Source: Oscheius onirici
Taxonomy: Eukaryota > Nematoda > Chromadorea > Rhabditida > Rhabditidae
Assembly (NCBI GenBank): GCA_932521025.1
Contig: OW051469.1
Location: forward strand, 8,630,398 to 8,694,397
DNA: 64,000 nucleotides
Direction: 5' to 3'
Each line of letters starts with the position of its first letter. Positions within the stretch are counted from its first letter, which is position 1. A program made the translations under genes and the position numbers. Below, piece by piece: positions 1-10,666 of the stretch. A model generated the notes under the pieces. That model had not been told where the DNA came from. It worked only from the letters and a program-made list of their open reading frames with translations, and ran no database searches.

Positions 1-2525
1 TTTGCTCAAATTTACGCAGGATTAGTCCTGAGATCATTGTTGTTTGTAGTCTCCGTGTCTCTCGGACTCTCTGTCCCTCCTTCCCCCTGACTCTGTCTCT
101 CTGTTTCTCTGTCTCTCAAAAAAAAACTCAAAAATCAGCTCAAAGATTATATTATCCAGCCAGCATTTTGCTCTAAATCACTCTAGAACAAAATATTATC
201 GGGAGACAATCTGACCTCATCTGATTATTCGTAAATATTTTGAGAAAAGCTGTTCAGGAAAAGATTGAATTAGACTTGGTCAATGAGCAAGAATAAAAAC
301 TCACCTAGTGCACTTTCGAGAGGAGATTTTGCAGGCGATGAGAGGGACAGTCCGCCATCTGAAAATTATGTTCTGAAACCGGAAGTTTGTTCATTCTCTA
401 TCGAAGCGTTCGTGAGCACCCGGGCCACCCCTGTCTGTTTGATTTACACCGACGGCGATCTCTCTTTTTGGAAGAATTAGCCACTCGGAGCACTGTGAGA
501 AAGATTGAGTCGCGTGCTCTCGGTAGGCAAAAAGGAAAAGAGGATGAGAGGTCCTACAGAGAGACAGGGACAGGGACAGGTCTAATTTCATGTATCCCAT
601 TTCCTTTCAGCCTTGTCAAACTTTGTAGTTTTACGTCGGACTCTCCTATGTTTGCTTTGAGTGGGTTGAATGTGTGTGGTTTCCAGAGACTGTGGCAAAG
701 TTTTACAACGTTCAGAAACATCTATTTTCTCTGATCGACGCCCTGATTCACACAGAGCCGTCTCGGGATGGTTCATCGTGCCTATTCACCCCGGATTGTT
801 CACCCCTTTGAGATTGGAACATTCAACGGGACGGGGAGATGACTCGTCCCGTGTTAACAGTCATCAGTTTGACAAGACAGCAGAGAGCATTTCGAGAGGG
901 GAGGGGGTAAGTAAGAGCGACGCCAGAGAGTTATCAGCAGTCACAAAACAATTGGGCACACAGACAAGAGATCCTTGTCTTTTGGGTGACAAAAAGGGCT
1001 TTTGCAGGAAATGCTTCATGCTACTTCAAACTTCCGGATGTTTATTTATTGCGCACCAACTTATTGTACATTCCAAGCCAACTACGGTAGAGCAGCTCCA
1101 GATATTCAATTTTTGGCGAGAGTCTTTAAAAACTTCAGACTACGATATATCCTAAAAATGGTCTTTGTTTCAGTATTCTTTCCCACCCTGTTCATCAAAA
1201 TTTTTGTGGGCCAAGACGTGTGAACCGGTTTCACGCATCGTATCTGCTATCTTTGGCTGTGCTGCTGAGAACAATAGATCCACGCAAGATACTCTTCTCT
1301 CCAACACAATTAGTGTAGAGATCTGATATTTAGGGAGGAATTGGAGAACTTGTTAAAGGAATCTGAGAGGACTGGAGATAGAGCTGTAGACAACTTTTGT
1401 CTCACATTTACGACGAAAAAGAAAACAACAAAATGTGAAGGTTTTTGTATAAAAAAAATATACAGTTCGCTTCCAGGATGGTTCTGAAGAGAGCCCAGAC
1501 CACTGGGTAAAAGACGCATTGACTAAAAAATAAAGTTTTGGTTCAAGACTGAAAGTGACTAGATTCGGGAGCATATCTTGGAATGTCTTTGAAGTTTTTT
1601 TTAAAAAAAAAAATTGAAAAAAGTTCTTCGGCTGAAAAATGCGGAACTTCAAGAACAAGTTTGCTTTACATCCCTTATATTTTTTCGTCAGCTGATTTTT
1701 GTCACCGGATTTTACGCTGTTTTCCGAATATGACATACAAAGATCAGGCGTCGGAATTACAAAGTAATTCGCACAGAAATCGGAAGAGAGTTTTTCACCA
1801 AAAAAAAGTTCTCTTGAAGAATTATTCAATTAGTTTAGGTTCATGAAACTACAGCCCTCTTTTTAAACAATACTCCCAAAATAAACCAGTCTCAGTCTCT
1901 CTTTCACATACACACAAGGAGAGATCATATCACACAACAGAAAACAGCATCACTCTTTCAGCAGACAGTACAATCGGATAAGGGTGTCTCTCATAAATCT
2001 CCGTGTTTTGCCACTTCCCTTCCCGCCATAAACTCTAATGACCTCATGATGTTAATTGGTGTTCGTAGCCGGAAAAAACCTTTAATGAGATCACTTTTTG
2101 TCTTTGGGTAGCTAATGATCAAGTCCCCCCTTCCGAAAAACCCACCGGCTGCTTTCAAATCCAGGCTAAGTGTGGCCTTTCTGGCGTTGAACGCGCCCTC
2201 CTGCGATGAGTCCATAGGCTTGGGCGCTCGTGGTGATTCAGGGGGGTCTCTCTGCCGCTCTCCAGCCAGCCAACCGCTGAATCAGCACCCGCAAAATCGA
2301 TGAGTCGGACGGCCGGGCAGTCGTGTCGCGTGATCGCACGCGTCCAGCTGGCAGCAGTGGCTGAAAGTCGCGCGCGTCAGTTCTAGATCAGTGGGAACGG
2401 GAGAAAAGAGAGAATTACTGTAGGTTCACTGATAAGAAAAAGAGGGACAGTGGTGATAGCGACAAGAGTTTCAGGACAGATGAAAAGCTGATGTAATCCA
2501 CTTATTTCCCAATTTCCGTTGCCCA

Positions 2526-2790
2526 GATGGCATTTTTTAGGTTTTCGATGTTCTAGAAAGTTGTAGATTTTGATCTAATCTACAATTTTGTAAAACATTG
2601 CACAACTCGTAAACCTTGTATTTAGCACGAAAAATGAAGTATAAGTTGTGCAGCTCAGTATTAGAGTCGGCCCACTGGTTGTTAGTTGAAAGCCATTTTT
2701 CAGGACCACGACAATATTTTCAAGGTTTCTGATGTTCTGAAAAGTTATAGTTTTTTATCTGATCTACAACTTTACAGAACATTGAAAATC
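2526..2790. repeat. Two degenerate short foldback repeats
   Basis: Two hairpin-like units (about 2526-2605 and 2706-2795) share a left arm resembling GATGTTCTAGAAAGTTGTAG and a right arm resembling CTACAACTTTACAGAACATT. A better preserved relative lies at 44618-44705. Similar half-units near 16250 and 45185 suggest a dispersed family. Confidence 0.45.
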
Positions 2791-4107
2791 TAATAAGTAA
2801 CGTTTTCGGCCCTAAAAACCGTGTTCATAAAGCAAAGTGTTCAAAAAAGAAAAGAGGAACAAAATTTAAACTGGGAGTAGATCCTATACTGTTTTTACGT
2901 TCATCAGCTAAATGACAAAAGACCAGTGAACAAGCGTAATTGTTATATTAGGCGGTGAATTGTAGATTACGGGAAAAACATCTGTTTCCGTGTTTACGAC
3001 AGGGTGCTTCGATCAAACAGTGTGTACACAACCACAAAAAGTCGTAAATCTTTCTTGCCTGGTGATAGGCAATTTTTAGAGATTCCGTCATTTGAGAGAT
3101 TTATGATCTTTTTTTGTAGTGAGCTTCTTCTGTCTGAAATCTAGACAGCTTCAGACTTTCTCAACCATGGCAATTTGACCAATAATCAAGTCATAAAAAC
3201 TACAAACAATGGAGAGCGTCGTCAAACGAGAAAGAAAATAGTGAGAAAGTTAGAAAAGTGGTTATTTGTTCGAGAAATTGAGAACAATTTGGGGCGGTTT
3301 TCAGGAAATAATTTCAAACAAAACACTCGGTTAAAGTCAGATGGTCAGCGAAGAAAAAGAGCTCGTTAATTCAAAAATAGTTCAGATTGTACTCTCTGCT
3401 CCTTGAACAGACTATATCAGTTCAAGGTCTGAAACATAGCCAGATTTGAAATATCTTACATGACACGACATTAAAGATCCCGTCAGAAACTGAAAAAGGT
3501 GGATCATGGAAAATGGTTCTGGTAGGAAAAAAGAGGATTTCTGGTAGGAAAAGTGGAATATGGGAGAGAGAGGAAGGCGAGGGAGAGAGAAAAAAAACAA
3601 TAAAAAAGGGTAGAAACATTTTCCCTCCGAAGCATATGGTTCACTGAAGCTAGGTCTTCCCAGAGGATTCCTAAGCCCAATCAAAGATCCAGACTAAATG
3701 TGTGCCAGCCAAAAAACAGTCACAGGACAAAAATAACGTTTGTTTCTCGCTCTTCGCGAAGAAAATCAGCTTTGTTTCCAGTGACGACAATGACCTCTCA
3801 TCGGATTTGAGGCGAAAAACAAAAGACCGGTGAATTTTTGTGCGGATTGAGAGAAAAGTTAATTTGGAATGTCTAGTCTAAGCCAGAAGGAAGTGGGAAA
3901 CATGAACATGGCATTTCATTAACTTGTGTGAGAACACAAAGCACAGGATGTTGTTTTCTGGTGCAAAAAAAATAACTCTTTCTGTACAGTCATAGGACTG
4001 TGACAAACCCTTACGGGGAGAGAATTGATGAGATTGTGGTCTAGAATACTAACAGGCGAAATATCTGGCGAAGAGACAGTAATAAGCAAGGTCGTATGAG
4101 ATAAGGC

Positions 4108-4250
4108 TGTCTCTCTGTTTCTCTGCCTTTCTGTTTTTCTCTCTGTCCCGCAGTCTCTCTGACTCTCTGGCTCTCTGACTATCTGACTCTCTGTCTATAT
4201 CTCGGTCTCTCTGTCCCTCCGTCCCTCAGTCTCTCTCTCTCTCTCTTTGT
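4108..4250. repeat. CT-rich degenerate microsatellite
   Basis: An imperfect repeat of CTCTCTGT, CTCTGACT and CTCTGTCC units. Similar tracts occur at about 56-118, 10015-10070, 14150-14300 and 24190-24250. The purine version (GAGACAGA) appears in several introns, for example 13126-13148 and 50026-50046. This is simple sequence with no coding signal. Confidence 0.7.
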
Positions 4251-5188
4251 CAGTCGTCGTAACCAGACACATCTCTGATCACTTGATGTGAAAGAAGTCC
4301 GAGGAACTAACAGGATAAAGAAGGAAGCCTTTGACTCCAGCCTGAAGCACATGATTTCAAACTTCCGAGTCTAAACTTTGTTCTCAAGCTTTCACACTTC
4401 AATAACGAGTCAGAAAAGAGCACATCGCTTTGATTTAGACCACACACGTTCTTAGCGCACGGCTATCACGTTTCTGATGTCTTCCTGCTCTCGCGAAAGT
4501 GGCAACATTATGTGCGAGAAAGTGCAGAGGAAGAACTTGTTATTTTCGACAAGCAAGGAAGAGGAGAAGCAGCATCATTAGTAGCTGATTAAGAAACGAA
4601 CCGAGAGAGGGAAGCGGACTGAGAAAAACAAGGCGTGAAAAAAGTGACTCTGCATAATAATTTGATAATGGATTCGATTACGTCCAAGTTGTGATTTTTG
4701 TTTTACTGGGTTTGTTGAAGGATGGAGAGAGAAAGAGACTGTGCAGTTCACGGAAGTTCACTAGGAAAAAGTTCAAACAAAGTTAACACGATTAGGAGGT
4801 CATTAGACGGTGTATCGAAACTAATTGACTTGCTCTGTTCGTGGAAAAGCAGATGTATGACATGGGAACTTTCGAGTGATACGTTTATTTTAGATAGATG
4901 TCCGAAAATTCAGGACAAACAGCTTAACAAAAATTGGTGAGAATGTTTTGATAACATTATCACCTAAAATGTGATGTCACATAGGAGTGGGTGCCAGCTT
5001 TATCAACTGATCACAAGGAGGGCTGGGCTGAAGTTGGAATGGGTTTTTCTTTCTCTCTGTCTGGAAGGGAAAACAGTTTTAATAGTTCGGCAGGCGCCCC
5101 GCTTCGTTTGAAGTTTTTCGCGGAAAGCCTCGAAATGAACCATTTTCACATTTTTCATCAACTTTTATATTTTCTAACTACTTTTAAA

Positions 5189-5330
5189 GGATTCAGCGTG
5201 TAGAAGATCCCCTTAGACCATTATAATTCACTTAAAATATGACGATGTTCGGAAAGAAATAGCGAAACTCTATTTCTCTCAATTTTTAAGTGGATTCGTA
5301 GTCTAAGGGGATCTTCTACACGATGAATCC
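5189..5330. repeat. Small foldback (MITE-like) element
   Basis: Left arm 5189-5219 and right arm 5301-5330 are inverted copies of about 30 bp with one mismatch; the shared core is GTGTAGAAGATCCCCTTAGA. A second inner pair (ATTCACTTAAAA against TTTTTAAGTGGAT) extends the palindrome, so nearly the whole unit can fold back. It lies 9 bp from the larger foldback element at 5340. Confidence 0.8.
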
Positions 5331-5339
5331 CATAAAAGT

Positions 5340-5825
5340 ATTAGGGCGCGTCAGAAGTCGTGTCCCGTAGTACTACAGCTACCCTTCAAATTGATCGGAT
5401 CGGTCTGGGATTGTTCCTGGGGGTAATAGACCTCGAAAAAAACTTATTGAGAGCTTTTGGGACACTTTGGATTTTAGGATCAAGGGTTACGGTAGCTTTG
5501 AAAATCGGACCAAAACCGTATTTTCGTGATAACTTTTTGAGGTTAGGAGATATAAAAAAATGGTCAACTTTTTTCATTGTTCGACAAAATGGCGCAGTGT
5601 CTGTGCGTTAACCACGCTGGAGCGACCAGGGTTCGAGTCCGCCGAGAGGAATTTTTTTTGTTTTTTAACAGTAGCATTTTACTGGGCTAAATATTACTCC
5701 TGTCCCAAAAGCTCTCAATAAGTTTTTTTCGAGGTCTATTACCCCCAGGAACAATCCCAGACCGATCCGATCAATTTGAAGGGTAGCTGTAGTACTACGG
5801 GACACGACTTCTGACGCGCCCTAAT
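5340..5825. mobile_element. Foldback element with 125-bp identical terminal inverted repeats
   Basis: Positions 5340-5464 and 5701-5825 are inverted copies that read identical by eye over 125 bp, starting ATTAGGGCGCGTCAGAAGTC. TA on both sides could be a target duplication, with TTAGGGCG as the terminus. The 236-bp centre carries a tRNA-like sequence followed by a T run. There is no transposase frame, so it would be non-autonomous. Identical arms suggest recent insertion or arm homogenisation. Confidence 0.85.
5588..5660 (+). ncRNA. tRNA-like core with Pol III boxes inside the foldback element
   Basis: The segment has an A-box-like TGGCGCAGTGT (about 5590-5600), a canonical B box GGTTCGAGTCC (5630-5640) and a T run from about 5652 that could end Pol III transcription. 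The T-arm stem pairs poorly and the anticodon stem is short, so this is not a credible functional tRNA. A tRNA-derived element or SINE head is more likely. Related tRNA-like pieces on the minus strand lie near 30160, 55950 and 57810. Confidence 0.5.
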
Positions 5826-5971
5826 AGTTCAAAAAAATATAAAAGTTAATGAAAAATGAAGAAAAATGCGAAAATGGTTCATTTCGAAGCTTATCGCCTA
5901 AAATTTCAAACGAAGGGGGGGACTGCCTAACTATTTCACAAATAGTACGCTTCAAAATACATTCAGCATGA

Positions 5972-6813
5972 TCAAAAGACAGTCTTCTTGCAAACGTTGT
6001 TGTAGACATTTGGGCAGTCGTTATCATCCCAGAATGAGCCTTGCCAGAACTGAAAAATTAATATTTATCCCCAAAAAGAGGACATACAGAGACACAATTC
6101 TGCACTCCGTTAAAATTATCCGGACTTGGTATTCCTCCCCAAGTTCCCAGTTCGTATAGTCCAACGGAGTTCCATACAGGTTTTCAAAAGTCGTCAGATT
6201 GTATCGAACCATTCCGAACCATGTGTTAGAGACTGAGGGAAGGGCTGGGAAGAGACTCTTGGTATAAAAAAGTACTACCAGCGACAAAACTCTGCTCTGC
6301 CAAGTTATGGATCGAGGCGAGGTTTACTCCAAAAGACTGACAGTCAGCTTTAGCATCCGTTTCCGAAACTGCTTCGGAACTGACAATGTAACAGTAGCCA
6401 AAAGCCTTGGTCAGAGCGGGATAGGAACAGTTGGCCTGGGTACAGTTTAAGCAGTAGTCTGAAGTGGATAGATGACAAAAACTGAGAGACTGAGAGATAA
6501 TGAACTTACAAGTCGGTATACTTTTCAGGAAAGAAATATCTGGAGGAGAGACAGGACAAGCGACGGTACTTCGAACATAGCCAATACTCTCTTCTCCAGT
6601 ATCTTCATAACTACTGATATGATCAAAGATACAGTATCCCTGACCTCTGAACATTACTGTATTCTTATCCTGCTATATATCCTACTGCTCATCATCAAAG
6701 TAGCTGCAAGTAAAGTGAGCCGCACAATCTCTGGCTGAACATGGAGAACGTATTATGGACTCCCCTGGTGTAGAAACAGGAACCAGGGTGGTGGGAATGA
6801 AGTTTATGATGGC
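5972..6813 (-). pseudogene. C-type lectin domain gene with one frameshift (possible pseudogene)
   Basis: Read on the minus strand, exons give a Cys-bearing N-terminal region (CAAHFTCSYF, about 6700) and then a C-type lectin domain. Visible lectin motifs are FGVNLASIHNLAEQSFV (about 6310), NTWFGMVRYN (about 6215), YTNWELGEE (about 6140), NGVQNCVS (about 6100) and WDDNDC followed by VCKK near the stop at 5972. A short intron joins SFVAG to SNTWFGM. After GEEY (about 6137) the frame must slip by one base to reach the conserved NCV block, so the gene as given is frameshifted. One missing C in a CC run would explain it, as a real mutation or an assembly error. The signal-peptide exon is not found. 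Family members are usually secreted and often linked to immune response. Confidence 0.7.
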
Positions 6814-7038
6814 CTTAAAAGAATGTTCCAGTGAAGTAATTGGCTTACTTCAGTAAAGGATACAAGAGAACAGAAGGTAACTTGGGCATGTCTGGTTATG
6901 CGCACAGACGGAATACCTTGGTTACAAATCGGAAGCAGTTTTTCACTGTGAATATTTTAGAATTTCCCGATCTCTCAGTCCTTTTCATTTAACCGTAAAC
7001 ATGTAGAACGTTAAGATATCTTCATTGGAAAAAAGCAT

Positions 7039-7891
7039 TCAGATCACTGCCTTCTTGCAGACGATACTGGTTGTTATTGAACACAGACCGTCGTACCATT
7101 GTCGAGCACCGGATACCTGCAAAAGAAAGAATTAAGCTGGAGCCAATTGCGTACCATGACACAACTCTTACTAGCGTATGCCAAATCTGGTTTGCCAGTT
7201 GCCCAATTTGTAAAGTCCATCTGAAAGGAATAATAAAATTGTGGGAACTTTCGTACTCACCGGAGTGCCATCAAGGTAAACAAAGTTTGACAGGCCGCTT
7301 CGAACTGCTCCGAACCATTTCAGGCCAAGTGGAGGAAGGTCTGAACTCAAGAGATACTACTGTTGTTAGGTATCCTACCGTATAAAAGGTCATTCTCTGT
7401 CTAACTGTGAATAGAAGGGAGAGTTGCATCTTTTGCGTCACAAAACGTTTGAGCGACTTATTGATTGCGGGCGATTCCAACTGAGAAGTAACAGTAACCG
7501 AGAGCATTTTCCAGGCCTGGATAAGAACAGCTGCTTGAGCTGCAATTAAGGCAGGTATCTGAAAAGACAGAGGGACTGACTGACTGACTTACGTTGTCCT
7601 GCTTGACAGAGATTCAAGAGTCTGTGTAGTACTTGGGCATTTCTTGGCTTCCCATCTTACGTAACCAATCGCCGTTGCTTCGCTATCCGTATTATTTCAA
7701 AATGCTCCATAAATACAAGTTTCTTGGCCTCTATAAGTTTTTTTGTAGAAAAAAACTATATCCTACTCTTTTTTAAAGTAGGCACAAGCAAAATGAGCAG
7801 CACATATGTTTCCATCGCATGGTGAACGAATGAGTGACTTGCCAGCAACTGGCTGTGGTGTGAGAGTCGTTGGAACGAATAGGACTTGGCT
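7039..7891 (-). pseudogene. C-type lectin pseudogene (tandem copy)
   Basis: The exon-by-exon layout matches the lectin gene at 5972-6813, for example CAAHFACAYF (about 7790) against CAAHFTCSYF, and NALGYCYF (about 7490). The C-terminal half looks intact: LKWFGAVRSGL (about 7310), YLDGTPV, FTNWATGKPD (about 7210), ARQWYDGLC and VCKKAVI before the stop at 7039. The reading is broken upstream: a TGA follows GAF near 7700, a TAA precedes VAQTFCDAKD near 7465, and a TAG interrupts LPSIHS near 7405. Several stops in conserved blocks are unlikely to be sequencing errors. It appears to be a tandem duplicate that lost function. Confidence 0.75.
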
Positions 7892-8184
7892 CTGAAAGAA
7901 ATTATACCACCAGCTTTAACCTACCTTTATGAGAGAGACAAAAAGAAAATCGCAGTCAGACGGAACATTTTTGAACTACTCTCAGTCGGAGCGCCGTAGT
8001 TACTAATTGGTAGTATTTTTGGGAGGATAAATCAAACAGGGTCGCGTGTCTGTTTCGTAACTGAGGAAAGCTGCATTAGAGCAAAAGACCAGAAAAGGAT
8101 AGGTACTGAACCGGTTCAGTAGAACTCTTTGTTTTCTGTCTTACTGTTTCATCATTTTCGCCTTCCCGCCAAGTTCCTAGTCTA

Positions 8185-8515
8185 CTTTTTACTTGATTAG
8201 TATACTTCGACAAGACTCGACAAGTTACCTTAACTCGACGAGCAACTCGTCTAGCTAGTCGTCAGTTCGCTTCTGCTCCAGATGGTCGTCTTCTACTACT
8301 CTCTCAGGTCAGCCTGTTCCTTTTTGGTAGAAACTACTGGAAAACATCGTTTGTTTTCTTCTGAGAGACGGCAAAAGTGACCCGCTGGCTTGTGAATCCG
8401 CCACAACCAGCAACCGTCGTCAAGATCGTGTCATGCCCGGTCTTTCCCGGTTCTGAAGAGATTCTCTTGAATCCACAGCGGTGTTTGGTACAGTTCTTGA
8501 GGACCTTTGGAGCCA
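8185..8515 (+). repeat. Segmental repeat copy R1 (frameshifted gene fragment on the minus strand)
   Basis: About 330 bp closely matches 51391-51718 in the same orientation, and part of it matches 46341-46540 inverted. On the minus strand the copy at 51.5 kb reads through GPQELYQTPLW and TGKTGHDTILTTVADCGGF. Here one extra A (GGAAAGACC instead of GGAAGACC) shifts the frame after FRTGK, so this copy is a broken gene fragment. Weaker similarity continues to about 8640. Confidence 0.7.
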
Positions 8516-8519
8516 CTAA

Positions 8520-10640
8520 GGGGTGACTGGAAGCGCTCTCTTTTTCAATTAAACTTTGCTTGACAATCAGGAAACTGTTTTTTTTTTCTTATCTTTCAGG
8601 AATCGTTGTGCTGTCAACTTGGAGAAGACCTTCAGAAGTCGTTCTAGTACGCCAGGAGCAAGAAAAACTGGGAAGGAGAGCATCTTTTATCGTCATGCCT
8701 AAGAACAGTTCATTCTACCGGTCTTAGGCCGGAAGCTAACGTGCTTCTGTCTTTTACTGTCTGTACGACAACATGTTTTTTACTCGATGGTCGGCCGCAG
8801 ACTTGCTGGATGGATCCCAGAACTTGCGATGAAGTCTGGATCTGACCTGGCGATGTCTGGTTGTTCTGTTATGACCTGGACGATCTTAGGATGAGTAGGA
8901 AACCCTATGGAAACTATATTCAAGTTGGTGAGTAATTTTATGTTTTTTTGGCCTCACTCTCTGCCTCTCTCGAATCCCAGCACCTCTCGATCGCCAGTCC
9001 CAAAACTTTGAGAAGTACAACGCTATCTGAGACGTCGATCTGGTGGGCTTTGTGGAAGTCCCTGGAGAGGCAGCTTGTCTCCTCATTAGTCGCACTTTCC
9101 CACACCTCAGAATTGAGCCAAATTGCCGGACACTCCTAATCCTCTTTTCTGCTTTTTGCGCACACTTCATATAGTCCCCGAAATAGCAGATTTTCCTTCT
9201 CGGAACACCCAACACTTTTTTGTCGGGGTCACCGCCTCAGGGCAGCTGATTTATCTTCTTGAGGACTGAACTGACGTCTGACGAATTTTTAAAAGTAGCC
9301 ATTGATTCATCAAACTGCGTCGTTTCATCGAAATTCGGAAGGTTTTTTGCAAAATTATTTTTTTGGGTTTCGATGATGCAGTGCCTAGTTGCTCCCTTCT
9401 GGAACGCAAGGTTAAGGGGTCGATCCCTGAAACTCTTTTTATATATATTTTTTTGCTTTTTTTGCAGATGCTCCGTATGCTTTTCTGTCCTGTCCGAACG
9501 CACTGTCTTCCTCCTCCCCTTTCCCACCCTCCTTCATTACCCGAAATTAGCTCATTGTTCGAGTTCGGAAATCAGTACACCAGCTTAGTTTCCGGCATCA
9601 CTTCCGAGACCCGCCGAATCCGGGTGGCCGATTGATTTTTGAATGTGAGTGTGTGTGGATGTGCTCTCTGCTCCAGAAGAACGAAAGAATAAGAGCTAGT
9701 AGCCGGGAAAGCGCCGAGTCTTTGCTAATTATTGTCGCCTCCTTCGATCGCTGAAGAGAGAAGAGAGGGGATGCGATGCGAAGAAGCATAGTGTAGTCCT
9801 TCCAGAGTGGTATCCTTCTAGAAGTCTCTCTTTCTCTATGATTTCCCTTCTCTTTCTTTCAGTGGAAGTGTCGTAAAAGAGTCCAGTGATCCTCTTGTGC
9901 AAACTGACCTCGCCTTAATTTTTAGGACTTCTTGTAAAGTCGGGGTCGTCCATTACCTTCGGCTACTTAATCACATTTTGGAGGCGGAAATTGAATGAGA
10001 TCGAGTCATTTGGATCTCTCTGTCACTCTGAATTTCTGTCTTTCTGTCTCTCTATCCCTCAGTCTCCCTCTGCAATCTGAATCAGCCTTCACGACCCTCT
10101 AGCACATTTGATAGGGAGCCGGCATTTATTTGCCGCTGTAACTCTCATTGGAAGGTGGCCAGGCGCCCCTTATCTCTCCCCCCAAAAAGAGCTCAGGTTC
10201 CTTCATTCATTTCCAATCACATTCACACCTCTCCCTCTTACTTTTCAAGACTCCGTTCGGATAAAAACAGAAGCGCATTCCCACATCGGCCTCCCCTCTC
10301 TCTCCCGACGCCATTCCCGCCAGATCTCAAGCCATCCGCGAAAACAACCACCCTCCGTCGTGGGAATTGGCCTTAATGCTGGACATTATTCACGGCCTTC
10401 ATATTAAAATTAGACGTTGGGCCTATATTTCTTCGGATTTTGGTTTGCGCTATGGGATGTTGCATTTTGTTTCTCTTCTCTCTCCAATTTGTTGCATCAA
10501 TTGTACCAGAACAGTTGCTCGCGTAAACACACTTCGAAGAAGTTCTCGTAAGATTCTATTTGGTACAAGACCGATTTAGGCGTCCATCCCTAGGAATTCA
10601 ACGTAGTTTCAATTTTTCAAAAACTTAAATTTCATCGAAT
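8520..10640. other. Gene-poor stretch
   Basis: No complete gene recognised. A minus-strand frame at about 8941-9140 reads like protein and includes IERCWDSREAESEA, which loosely recalls the C-terminal part of a receptor kinase domain, but no catalytic motifs accompany it. The remainder is CT-rich and AT-rich noncoding sequence. Confidence 0.45.
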
Positions 10641-10666
10641 AACTTTAGTAGCTCCGCTTAGCTGTA

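Larger units (their letters stand above)
1..5189. other. Intergenic or intronic stretch, no gene recognised
   Basis: No reading frame here shows a recognisable domain, a convincing exon chain or protein-like composition. The longest open frame (1353-1829 minus) is rich in Phe, Lys and Asn, as expected of AT-rich noncoding DNA. CT-rich simple sequence lies at about 56-118 and 4108-4250. Degenerate short inverted repeats related to others in the window lie at about 2526-2790. Upstream exons or the promoter of the plus-strand mpz-1 gene could be hidden here but cannot be picked out by eye. Confidence 0.5.

Noticed and set aside
1353-1829. Minus-strand open frame of 158 residues
   Set aside because: AT-rich, Phe/Lys-heavy composition, no domain, no supporting exons.
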